Shown: positions 44,489-54,887 of the stretch, in pieces | Layout of the letters: each line of letters begins with the position of its first letter | Position numbering within the stretch: the first letter of the stretch is position 1 | DNA from: Fragilariopsis cylindrus CCMP1102 | Taxonomy: Eukaryota > Bacillariophyta > Bacillariophyceae > Bacillariales > Bacillariaceae | Reading direction: 5' to 3' | Assembly (NCBI GenBank): GCA_900095095.1 | Contig: FMBT01000315.1 | Location: 124,001-188,000 of the forward strand | Length of the DNA: 64,000 nt | The notes under the pieces: generated by a model | Seen by the model: only the letters and a program-made list of their open reading frames with translations | Told to the model about the DNA's origin: nothing | The model's database searches: none | Program-made: the position numbers and the translations under genes

Positions 44489-47400
44489 ATGGATGATTCG
44501 TACGATCCTACCTTCCTTAATGCTGATGTTGATGTGGACTTTGACTTTCTTCGGGCACAGACTCAATATCAGGATGATATTAATAACTGTTGGATCTCAG
44601 AAGGACAAGCAGAAGAAATAACAGATCCTAGTGATTTTCCTTGTGCAGCTGATTGGAAAGACGATGCACCAGATATTATTTCTAATACAGTAGTAACAGT
44701 GGATAAGGGCCGTATTCATATATGGAAACAAGGAAAGACAGAAATCCGAATCATCCGTACTGTATGGGGAGAAGATCATCCTACATTTGATACACTTGCT
44801 ACTAGAATATTTGGACCTAGGAGCAAGTTATTTCATTTATTTGAAGATGAATTATCTTTATCCTATGAAAAATACTGCAGATTTCTTGCTACTTTCTTTG
44901 CCGCATCAAGTAGAAGTTCACCTGCCTCACGACTACTAGCGGACAATCGATTTGATTCTACTGGCATGATGGAAAAGATGGAATATCATAGACTCATCAG
45001 GCAGATAGAAGAACACAGGAGTGGTGATGAATCATTGTGGATGCAGATAGAAGAATTATTTAATTCACTTACTAAAAAGCACTTTCTTTCAGAAAGAGGT
45101 GAAGAAGAACTTTACATCGCATTGGATGACGACAAGCACCATTTCAATTATTCTAAACACGCTGATACGTATGGTTTACAGAGAATGCGTCACATCAAAA
45201 CCAATAGAATGGGCCATACAGCACATACTGCAGGTTTAAGTGCAACAGGAATGCCTCTCTGTGTTATGTTTCAGAGAGAAGATGAAGCGCAATCACAAGT
45301 GTATGAAAGGATGTGTAAGAAGATGTTTGGTGGTCGAACTGGTAATGGTGATCCAAATCTTCAAGGTACGTTGTTTTGTTTGCTTTGGTTATTGTTCTGA
45401 TTCGATCCGATCCGATCCGACGCGAATTGTACTGTACTGTACTGTACTATATCGATTCGGATCGATTCGTTCCGTTCGGATTCGATTCGATTCGATTTGA
45501 TTTGATTTGATTTGATTTTTATTGGTCAATAATTATTATGTAATTGTTCCTTGCCGAAAACCATTGGCCTGAAATGATAATGTAAATTTTCTTTACCGAA
45601 AATTATTGGTCCAGAATTATTATGTAAATGATCTTTACCGAAAACCTTTGGTAAAAAATAATTATGTAAATGTTCTTTGCCGAAAACCTTTGGTCAAGAA
45701 TCATTATGTAAATTCTCTTTACCAAAAATTGATTGTCAAGATTTAATATGTCAATGTTCTTTGACGACCGGTCATTTTTCTTGACTGATTTCGTTGCTTA
45801 TATATTTATTTTTTAACTTACAGTACATTGTTTCTTTTTTTAATCTAATAAAATATAGGAATCACTTTTGGTTCCGATCGAGGATACTGGACTCCTTCTC
45901 TTCTATTTAAGTTTCTTCTACAGTGTGGAGCCGATGTGGTTGGTACTGTAGCTAGATGCTTCTGGTATCCCTTTACATTCACAAAAGGGAAGGTGACATC
46001 GATACCAGAAGTTGACACACACAATAGAACTGAAATTAGGATGAAAGGAGCAAAGGATGTATTCTACAAGACATTGAAATGGGGTAGTGCTAAGATCCGA
46101 GCAACATGTTACAGAACTGGCACTGGCACTGCTGTTTCACTTGCTATGTCAACACTTCATCATGGTCCTTTATTTGATTTGAATCTATCATTTCCCAAGG
46201 ATCACAAGTGGTATTTTAATCGAACCATAACACAAGATGAACGTAATAGCAAAGCATTTCCTGTTGTGGCTGGATCATCAGATCATTATGATATCATTAA
46301 AGCTCTACCAATCCGTCCTTTGACTCTTGTACAAGGTGATACTGCTTGGTTCATCATGAGACAATTTTCATTAACATCATCTACTGTTGATAAATGTATT
46401 TCTTCAAGATGTAGAGAGATAACACAAGACCATGCTCTCCGGGAATCATACGAGACTGTTCTACATGCTGTTGATCGAATGAATCTATTACCAAGGGGAT
46501 CTGATTACAATGATGCAAGAAGAAATAATAATAGTAGTAATAATAATAATACTACTACAACCGGCGAGCAAGAGGAAGGACTGCATTGGATGATATTATT
46601 GGTGGTGACAGTGGTAGTGATAGTAGTGACGATGAAGCAGAACTACAACCACCCATGGATTGGGCATCGAACTGGATCCGACGCGTCAATGACGGCGAAG
46701 ATGGTCTATTCAGAGATAGACTCAACTCTGATAATATGGATCATTCTATTATTAGAGGGATCATTGATAAGCATGATAATGGCAAATCAACAGGAAGCAT
46801 ATCAATTTTGAAGAAGAAACTCATAGCATGGTCTGAATTGCCTTCCTATCTCTATAGGAAGTACTACTTTTGTACAAGTCAACAGCTCAAGGATCGAATA
46901 TTAGAATTGGATGGTCAAGCAACAGTAGCAGGGAAGAAAAAGGATGCTTTGGTTGATCTGGTTGTGCGTTGTGAAAGGAAAAGAATCGGTCGCAATACAA
47001 CTTTAAATAATAATCAAGATCCATACGATGGAGAAGATGACGATGATGATGAAGATACTGTTGATCCTGTATTACTAGATATATTTAAAGCATCGAAAAT
47101 GAAGCCTTTAAAGGATGAAGCCAAGGCCTATTGCAGACAAGGACACCTTCTAGAACGTCCATTCTTGGAACAGTTCCACCAGCACAGTAAGGAAGGACTT
47201 ACACGTGGTTACAAGTCAATGCTATTCATGAAACACCAGTTGGTACGTTGTTCTATTTGCTTTGTTCTGATTTGATTTGATTTGATTTGATTTGATTCGT
47301 TTGATGATTGATTCGTTTTGATTGATTGATTCGTTTTGATTGATCCGATTTGATTGATCCGATTTGATTGATCCGATTTGATTGATCCGATTCAATTATT

Positions 47401-49135
47401 TTTGCACAGATTTAGTCCTAATTTCGATCAGATTTAGTCCTTCCTTGTCTGATTTCGCACAGATTTAGTCCTTCCTTGTCTGGACCAGTCAATTTCCGGA
47501 CTGATTTAGTTGCTAATGTTTCGTAATCGACTATATATTGTCTCACTTTTATCTATCTATCTATTTTCTAATCACTTTGAATACAACCAGTTGAATCGAC
47601 ATCAATCACAGGTGCATTGGATTCATCAGATGCTGAACTTATCTACAAGAAAGAAGATCATGCTGCTAATGATAGTGGTAGTGGTAGTGATACCGATGAT
47701 GATGATGATATTGCTATTGAAACTATGCCAATTGAAATCAAAGCTCGTGTTGCTCATTCCACTTTCTATTCTGAAAGATATTTACTTGAAGCTAATAGTG
47801 GCTTATCTGCATTCGAAAGTGGAGAACCTGTCTATGTTGAAATCGATGCAGAGGGCGGAGAGCTCCACAAGTGGATTCCAAAGCACAAGGAAAGTTTTCA
47901 ATTACTTCACCATGTTGCTATTCGTGATGCAAGGAAGGGTCTCTTTCTTGTTGGGAACAAGACGAAATTGATGTTTGGTGTGTTTGTTACATACAGTGAT
48001 AATCTTATTGCTTCCTACCGGGCTCTGTTGAAAGATCTTTTTGATCGTGCTTTGAAGCCGTTCTATGAAGACAGTATACAACTACCACAAGTGAAGATTG
48101 AGAAGATTTTACAAGCAAAGGAAATGAAGAAACTTAATATGACCTATCATTCTTTTCAAACTGACTTCTATATTTGGAGGCAGTTACGTATCAAGAAAGC
48201 ATTACACTACCAGTACCACCTTGTAATCGGATCCTTCCTTACAATCATTCAGTGTGGAATAACTTGAAGGGTGCTTCCGATACAGCCACAAAGCTGATGT
48301 GGAACTGTCAGATCAAGTTGCTTCTAGTGGTCGGTCTCAAGTGGTTGCTTTTGCTAAATTCTTACAGCTCTATTCTATTCTATTACATAGAGAATATCAA
48401 ATTGCTACAGCCAAGCCCGACTTGAACTTCTATGCATCTCTTCATCATTTCCGGAATACAAGAAATCAAAACTATCCTTTCCACAAGACAGTTGATAGGC
48501 TTTCTGTTTGGTTCATCAAGAATGCAGATGATGCAGTGGCTGCTGCTGCGGCTGCTGTACCTCCTACTCCTCCTACCACTGCACTAACTATCGATACTAC
48601 TGGAAGCAACGGTCCTCTTGTTCAATCACCTCCTCCTCGAGTACAACGGAGTAACAGAAGCTCATTCCAAGCGATTAGAAACTATACCACAATCACTGGT
48701 GGTACTCCTGGCAAAGGACGAGCCATAGATCCCAAGAACAAGACAGCTGAATGGGAAGCAGATCAAGATCGTCTGAAGAATTGTAATGGTGTTCTATATT
48801 ATACCAAAAGAAATAAGTGCTGTATTTGTGGTGTTCAATCTAATTTTGTATGTGTTATATGCAAAAGATGGTATTGTTGTAAGAACCAAGATGAAAAGAT
48901 AAATAATATGATCTTAGCTAACGATTCTAGAGTTGCATTTTTGGGTGGGGAACGACCGCCTAGTGAATTAGTAATGAATGGTGTAGCGGCTGATGGAAGT
49001 ACAAAAGAGTTCTGTACTGTTGAAAATGGATGCTTTCATATGCATCACCGGCAATCAATTTCAAGAAGAATTAACATCCTTGATGGATCACATTCTACCC
49101 CGGCACTAGTGAGTCCGATGGCAGTAGAAGAATAA
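44489..49135 (+). CDS. gene A: DDE transposase with SAP-like, YqaJ-like nuclease and zinc modules, three exons, copy 1
   Basis: Exons 44489-45365, 45859-47242 and 47612-49135, with GTACGT donors, AG acceptors and split Gly codons at both junctions. Full-length product would be 1262 residues. Residues 1 to about 480: transposase with acidic triad candidates in 'LYIALDDDKHHF' (Asp near 213), 'TFGSDRGYWTPS' (Asp 299) and 'VQGDTAWFIMRQFSLTSS' (Asp 453), and 'VVGTVARCFWYPFTF'. About 600-660: SAP-like ('LKDRILELDGQATV...ALVDLVV'). About 730-900: PD-(D/E)XK nuclease of YqaJ type, with 'GHLLERPFLEQF', 'VGALDSSDAELIY', 'PIEIKAR' (Glu 796, Lys 798) and 'ESFQLLHHVAIRDARKG'. About 1165-1240: 'CCICGVQSNFVCVICKRWYC' plus later Cys/His. 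This copy has an intact exon 1, but one-base losses near 46559, 47220, 48206 and 48317 break exons 2-3. Confidence 0.82.
45531..45780. repeat. 42-bp tandem array (six units) in intron 1 of gene A, copy 1
   Basis: Units follow the pattern 'aattattatgtaaatgttct' + 'ttgccgaaaacctttggtcaag', at about 45531, 45573, 45614, 45656, 45698 and 45740, ending in 'gacgaccggtcatttttc'. Preceded by gattcgatttgatttg-type pentanucleotide runs. The same array recurs after the gene (49333-49581). Confidence 0.9.
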
Positions 49136-49332
49136 AAGTATTCGTATTCGTATACGTGTTTGTATTACTACTGCTATTTTAATTTGTAGTATGTAAATAA
49201 GTAAATGATAATAATAGTATTTATATTATAAACTTTATCTCTTTTGTTATTATACTAGTATTAGATCTATGATTCGTTCCGATCTGATCCGATCCGATTC
49301 GATTTGATTTGATTTGATTTTTATTGGTCAAT

Positions 49333-49581
49333 AATTATTATGTAATTGTTCCTTGCCGAAAACCATTGGCCTGAAATGGTAATGTAAATTTTCTTTACCG
49401 AAAATTAATGGTCCAGAATTATTATGTAAATGATCTTTACCGAAAACCTTTGGTAAAAAATAATTATGTAAATGTTCTTTGCCGAAAACCTTGGTCAAGA
49501 ATCATTATGTAAATTCTCTTTACCAAAAATTGATTGTCAAGATTTAATATGTCAACGTTCTTTGACGACCGGTCATTTTTC
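49333..49581. repeat. 42-bp tandem array downstream of gene A, copy 1
   Basis: Same six-unit array as in intron 1, same orientation, including the preceding gatttgatttg run and the 'gacgaccggtcattttt' end. Only a few bases differ (for example 'aatggtaatg' for 'aatgataatg'). Confidence 0.9.
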
Positions 49582-49803
49582 TACGATTGTATTACTACTG
49601 CTATTAGAAGAATAAACAACGTATCGTATGTTACGATTGTATTTGTATTACTACTGCTATTTGTATTTGTATTTGTATTTGTATTTGTAGTACGTAAATA
49701 GATAATAGTAATAGTATTTATAACGTTATCTTTGTTATTCTAGTGTTAGATTTATGATTCGATTTGATTCGATTCAATTCATCAATGCAATTCATTTTGA
49801 TTT

Positions 49804-50170
49804 TCATTCCGTCCACAAATTCATCATACCGATGATAGTGTTACTGTCGTCTAATGAAATAAAAAAGGTAAATACTTCATCAGCATGAATAACAGAAGGG
49901 AATACAGTAGCTGTAGAAGATGTGACAGTCATCCTCCCCATCCTGTGATTGTTATTCCTGCTTGTGATCGGCTTGAATCTGATGTTAACACCAACACCAG
50001 TAAGTGAAATGACTAATTCTGGGAAGGGAACTGATGGCCACTTAATATCATCATAAACTAGGAGCCTCTTCAAGACGGAATCAATTGCAATACTACCATT
50101 AAATCCTAAACCAGGCCGACTAGATCTCTCCCACATCGGACACTGCATTCTAATTCGATTGGTCGGTCAT
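49804..50170 (-). CDS. gene B: small element-encoded protein, unknown, copy 1
   Basis: In copy 2 the frame is intact: 121 residues beginning 'MTDNRIRMQCPMWERSS'. Copy 1 has an extra G near 50161 that shifts the first codons, so only the part from the internal Met at 50148 is in frame. The sequence alternates hydrophobic beta-like stretches ('FPELVISLTGVGVNIRFKPI', 'DEVFTFFISLDDSNTIIGMM'). No motif recognised. It is convergent with gene A and divergent from gene C. Confidence 0.55.
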
Positions 50171-50289
50171 GGTGGTGGTACTTGTTTGTTATAATTTGTT
50201 GTTGCTGTTGTTGCTTTGTTTATTTTCTATTGATAATTTATGAAGATAACAATAATAATAATAATACGTCGTCATGCTTGTATTGTATT

Positions 50290-50619
50290 GTTTTCTATTT
50301 ATAATTTGTTAGGATAACGTTACTGTAGTAATAATAATAAGAAGAAGAATAATAAAACGAGTTGAGTTGAGTTGCCAACTTTCTTAAGAGAGGTCTAACA
50401 GACAGATTCTCCACAAGGAGAGAAGCATTGCTAGAATAATAATTTATTGTTCTAGCAAGGCTTCTCTCCTTGTGGAGATCGGTCTGTTGGTCCTCTCTTA
50501 AGAAAGTCGGCGTCGACACAACGACTCAACTTGTTGTACTCACTTATTATTATTATTATTATCATTCTTATTATTACTACAGTAACATTATCCTCATTAA
50601 TTATAAATAGAAAATAAAC
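50290..50619. repeat. large imperfect hairpin between genes B and C, copy 1
   Basis: Two arms of about 150-160 bp face each other around about 50444. The inner part is nearly perfect: 'actttcttaagagagg', 'ccacaaggagagaagc' and 'tgctagaa' on the left mirror 'ttctagca', 'gcttctctccttgtgg' and 'cctctcttaagaaagt' on the right. Outer blocks also match inverted: 'ttctatttataat', 'ttactgtagtaataataa' and 'gagttgagt' on the left. It occupies the shared upstream region of B and C. Confidence 0.85.
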
Positions 50620-50644
50620 AAAAGCAACAACAACAACAACAAAA

Positions 50645-51085
50645 ATGAAGACATCATTTTCTGTAAAAGTAATCATCGAATCAAATGAAGTTGGTGATGG
50701 TGGTGCTGCTGCTGCCGAAGCTAATGGTGGTGGTACGACAGTCCTATTGTTGATTGTTTCTTGCTCAATGCATGGAAAAAATGATCAATGATGCAATCAA
50801 GAAGTATGTCCAAGTCAAGGGTGCTCGTACCATTGAAGAGAAGAAGAAGAAGATATCTCCAGTCCTCTTCCACAACGTCGAGTTCCTTTAGATGCTGATG
50901 CTGATGCGGATGCGGATGATGATTCTACTGTCGATCCAGACGCTTCGAATGACAATGACGATGAAGATGAAGATGAAGATGAGGTCGGTGATCTACCACC
51001 TAACGTCGAGATTGACAATGAGTTTGAGGAAGACTACCAGCTCTCCCAGAAGATGGGATTGATGAGTCTTCGTCGTCGCGATTAA
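50645..51085 (+). CDS. gene C: small acidic element-encoded protein, copy 1
   Basis: Begins 'MKTSFSVKVIIESNEVGDGG' just after the hairpin and ends at TAA 51083-51085 with 'YQLSQKMGLMSLRRRD'. Combining the copies gives one frame of about 147 residues; copy 1 has losses near 50738, 50746 and 50840 that break it. The middle is a Glu tract and Asp/Ala repeats ('DADADADADDD', 'DNDDEDEDEDE'). No fold recognised; a short helix-like 'MINDAIKKYVQVKGARTIEE' is the only ordered-looking part. It could be an acidic partner of the transposase (inference). Confidence 0.55.
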
Positions 51086-51408
51086 GATAGATAGAGACTA
51101 CCACCATTGCCACTATTAATAATAATAATAATAATAATAATCAACTCTTTCTAAAATACTTTTTAACTGAAATTCGATCGAAATGAAGGGCATGGGAAAG
51201 TATTTGTTTTCATCATTCATAATCCAACCCATTGCTTCTACTAGAATTAGAAATAGAACATCTATCTTGATTGCTCAAATCACCCCAAATCGACATCCCC
51301 TTGGTGTTTTCATCAGTTTGTTGTCTTCGACGACGAACAATATGTTGTTCCTTATCTTTCCTTGCTTTTTATGTGTCAAAAATTTACATCTTGTTCGTCG
51401 TCGATTTC

Positions 51409-51442
51409 AAAAAAAAATGAAACTCAGATATGAGTTTCATTT
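51409..51442 (-). repeat. terminal inverted repeat, right, copy 1
   Basis: Eight A, then the palindromic core at 51417-51440: the exact reverse complement of the left terminal core. Confidence 0.85.
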
Positions 51443-52639
51443 TTTTGAAACGTGGATAAAACTCATATTTGAGTTTTAAAAATCACCATGGATATGTGTA
51501 TTTTGGGCCAATTTGTGTTTATTCTATTGTTCTCTGCCCCATCACACCACCAATATGGCTAATGTTCCAGGTATTGTTAGTGTATTTTGATCATATGCAT
51601 ATATGGAAGGTATCTGGATGTTCAAACCACGACCCAATTGCTTTTTTTGATGTTGTGCTGGCCTATTTCTAAATGCCACTTTTTGGCATGTTGGCCAGAA
51701 CATGATGTTGAGGGTTGCAGATGACAACACCTGCCAAGTCAGGTGCACAAGCATCCACATAGTGTACCAGAATATTTTGTGTGCCTCCTACAACTTTTCT
51801 TTTCCTGTGGTTTGTGACGCACTTGCTGTAATGTATCAAACCATCATCATCAAAAACAACTTGCGCAACTAAAAATGACTAGTTCCACGCAAAGAATTAA
51901 TCAAGCCTTTCAATAGTCACCCGGCAGAAAAATTCAAAAGAATGGTATAACAGACCAAAGTGGTACTAGTGATACGCTATACAATTGCATTTCCCTGTCC
52001 TAATATTGTTGGGATTCTGCCAGGAGCGTGGTTACAACCTTATAATCTAGTCCCAAAATTAATCCAATTCCCCAGTCACATTGAATTGGTATGCTGTTTT
52101 TGCTTTTGTTGATAGTTCCAGGATGTCCAATTCTGTTGTTGCTACTGATGTCAATTGATTGATTGTTTGCACACACTATCTCTATTGTGTAGTGAGTATT
52201 TTTGTCATCATTTTAATTTGGGGAGAAGTGCCCTGTTGCTGTTGAATCTGCTGCTGCTATGTCTGTTGTGATGGTTGAATTTCCTAGTAATTATTTTTTC
52301 TAGTAGTAGTGTTGGTGTATACAATGTTTTGGTTGCTCAAGGAATGACATTGTGCTTTGATGTTGATTATAGTTTCTTTACTCTTTTTTAAACTATTTCT
52401 ACTATTTCAATTATTGTGTCATGCCTCCCGCCTCATCTTGGTCTGGGATGTAACTTATGTATGGATCCATTCAATTTACAGTGTTTGTTACCGTTTTCTT
52501 CCTGTTGGTGGTTCTCTGTATCCTTGATGTGTCTACAAGTCATACTGGTATGTCTAACATAGAATTCATATGTCCAACAGTAGTTGTCATTATACCATCT
52601 TTGAGTCACTCATACGCCATATTTTCCATTGCTGATGTA
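51443..52639. other. right flank of the transposon inside the tandem unit, no gene
   Basis: AT- and T-rich sequence, with the secondary palindrome at 51457-51476. No protein family recognised in any frame. Confidence 0.45.
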
Positions 52640-53580
52640 GCTTTTTCCTCCTTGTTTATTGTTGCTACCATATCCTCCTTCTCCACTTTCAAGTCAATTG
52701 ATTTTGTCTGTTGGTGCTTGATTGTTGCCACTGTTGTGTCCTGTATACAGGTGATTGTTGTGGCTGTTGTGTCATTAAGACTGCATGTAATAATTGTGCT
52801 TCTTGTTGTTTTTCTAATTGTTCAATTTTGTCATTATTTGCTTCTACTGTTGCCTGTGCAAGAATTTGTTGGTTCTCTTTGTTTTGACTGACCCCTTCTT
52901 TTACTGCATTAGCAATACCAATTGCTTTCAATGTACCTGCATCATCACTTCTTTTCTTTGATTGCTTTTTTGTGTAATGGGACTTGAATTTCTTCCAAAT
53001 TGATGTCAGATTTTAGCTTGAGGTGTTCTTTGAATTGATTTAATCACTACCAGATGAGGGTTGGTTCATCAATGATTTCATTTAATGATTCAAGAGTATT
53101 ACACGTTCCGTGTACTGCTGCTTTGTAATAAACCTGGGACTCTTCATTTGGATCAGTACTATACTGTGTGGTGTTTTGGATTTCTGCTATAACTACATCC
53201 TCTGATTGTACATATTCCAATAGTATAGGTGTTTAATAACAGTTCAATTGCTGTGTATCCAACTACTAGTCTCCATTGTCATCCTGTTTTTTGTATTTCA
53301 AGGAAGTGGTATTCTTTGAATGCGCGCATGGCCATTTTCTTTGTTGCTGCTTGTGCCAGTTTGTACCGGTTCCATGTTTGTTGTTCTGCCCTATGGACTT
53401 CTAGCTTTAAGTGTGTTGTCCCATTGTGTGCTCCTAGGTTGATAGGTGGGGCAATTGGTGCTGTTATTGTCTCTTTATGAGCAAACCCCTTTTGGTTCCA
53501 TTGAATGTATGATTGTCCATGGTCATGAGTGTGGGGATCGACGCATACCCTTGTTTGCAATTGCCTACTTCTTTCGCCCC
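52640..53580 (-). mobile_element. retroelement gag-like remnant, copy 1
   Basis: Minus-strand fragments resemble gag of diatom copia elements: 'TTHLKLEVHRAEQQTWNRYK' and 'ATKKMAMRAFKEYHFLEIQ' near 53290-53410, then 'VGYTAIELLLNTYTIGI' near 53200-53265, and a Gln/Glu-rich coiled segment 'QATVEANNDKIEQLEKQQEA' near 52790-52850. Frames are broken and the identification rests on general resemblance. Confidence 0.4.
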
Positions 53581-54887
53581 TTCCTTTAGTATTAGTAATA
53601 CTAATGAGAGTTGGTGTGCGCCTTTAGCTACTGGCAAGTAATGGTGGCTTTAGTCCCGGCAGGATCTCATCAATACCGCAAGGATGGAATGTATGATGAT
53701 AAGGTAGCACCTACCAGTATGAACCACCTGAATGATTTGTTTGCACAACCTGTTGTACACAAATATCTCTATTATTTACCAATTTAAATGAAATTTATTT
53801 AATGTACTTCTATAGCATTCCTTTTCTTCAACACAAATAACAACAGCACATCAATCAATCCATCCATTCAATCATTATCAATGCATCAAATGTTGTTTAC
53901 ATTATTATGCTTCAAAAAGTAGAGGGGAATTAATTGTTGCAAAAAAATTGCTCCTGTTGAATCCAACCCAATAGTGAAAGTTGTTAGACAGAGAATCATA
54001 GAATGTTAGGGGTATATTGTTTTTTGGTGTACTAAGTCCATATTGATGGTGCATCAAGGCCTTGATTGCACACACTTTTGTTATTTTGGGGATTTCAGTG
54101 TGCTTTGAAGTGCTGGGTTTTGACCCAAGACACTCCAAATATATGTATGGCTTTCTAGAACAATGGTATTATCCAATCCTTCTATAATTAAGATGGATCC
54201 TTAGCTATTTTATTTGTGATCAGCAAATCTGGTATGGTATGGGCGTGGCACTCTAGCATCTGAAATATTTTTGCAATATCCATAATGATTTTTTTTCATC
54301 GCGCTCGACTCATTTGACTAAATGAAACTCATATCTGAGTTTCATTTTTTTTTAGATCAACGCTTCTTTTTTTTCAAATTGAAGCAATCTCACGTAGGAT
54401 TCTACAGGACTTTCAGTACTACAGATCCAATTTATGACAATTTAAAGGGGGTAGTACACAAATTTTCATTATTATGTGATTTTTTTTCATGTGTCGTCGA
54501 TCGGAAAATTTCGATCCAGGACGGACAAAGAAAAATAACTTGACAATGGCACATACCGTAATCCTTCTTCCCAGGTCTACTCAACAATATTTGAGGGTCA
54601 TGCCGATGCTAATGGAAGCGAAATGGCGCTCAAAGCAATTGAAATGGAGAATAATGATGGACCGGTATGTTTGATTTTGCACCTCTCCCTCCATGGTTCC
54701 ATCGTTCCATCGTTCCATCATTCCTCTCTCCTATCATTAAAACTGGTACTGTCGCCGTCATCGTCATTGACGTCGTCATCAAAACGGCTTGTAGTAGTAG
54801 CAGAAGAAGAAGCGACATCTGAAGAAGAAGAAGTGATACTGCGATATCATCACAACGACAACGACGACAACAACAACAACAACAACG

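Larger units (their letters stand above)
43921..51442 (+). mobile_element. DDE DNA transposon with palindromic inverted ends, copy 1
   Basis: The left end 43921-43954 and right end 51409-51442 are inverted repeats of 34 bp. Each is built on the 24-bp core 'atgaaactcat / atctgagtttcat', itself a near-perfect palindrome, plus an 8-base T-run pointing inward. Inside are gene A (transposase-nuclease), gene B (-) and gene C (+). The DDE spacing and the C-terminal Cys-rich module suggest relation to PiggyBac/ISL2EU-type elements. Further outside the right end is a second palindrome, 'aaaactcatatttgagtttt' (51457-51476). No unambiguous target-site duplication could be fixed, so exact termini may be off by a few bases. 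Confidence 0.8.
43615..54013. repeat. 10.4-kb tandem segment, copy 1
   Basis: Starts at 'atattgttttttggtgtact' (43615) and repeats from 54014, an offset of 10399 bp. It contains about 300 bp of left flank, the whole 7.5-kb transposon and about 2.6 kb of right flank with retroelement gag remnants. Because flanks are included, this is a segmental duplication (or assembly duplication), not two separate insertions. Compared stretches differ from copy 2 only by single-base indels. Confidence 0.95.

Noticed and set aside
44200-44566. Open frames on both strands just upstream of gene A (98 and 111 codons)
   Set aside because: Low-complexity runs (Ser/Glu on one strand, Cys/Leu on the other) from gaa/gac repeats; more likely the 5' leader of the transposase gene, possibly with a small intron after 44268.
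45240-45500. Alternative-frame open stretches inside exons and introns of gene A
   Set aside because: Out-of-frame shadows of the transposase exons running into gattcg/gatttg simple repeats in the introns.
45531-45780. CRISPR-like array of 42-bp units
   Set aside because: Units are directly adjacent variants with no unique spacers, in a eukaryotic intron; an ordinary tandem repeat.
43921-51442. Virus or giant-virus integration, suggested by a YqaJ-like nuclease
   Set aside because: No capsid, polymerase or other viral hallmark; spliceosomal introns, inverted terminal repeats and a DDE domain fit a eukaryotic DNA transposon.
53905-54138. Minus-strand open frame across the tandem junction at 54013
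   Set aside because: Spans the join between the two copies and has no recognisable content; chance frame.
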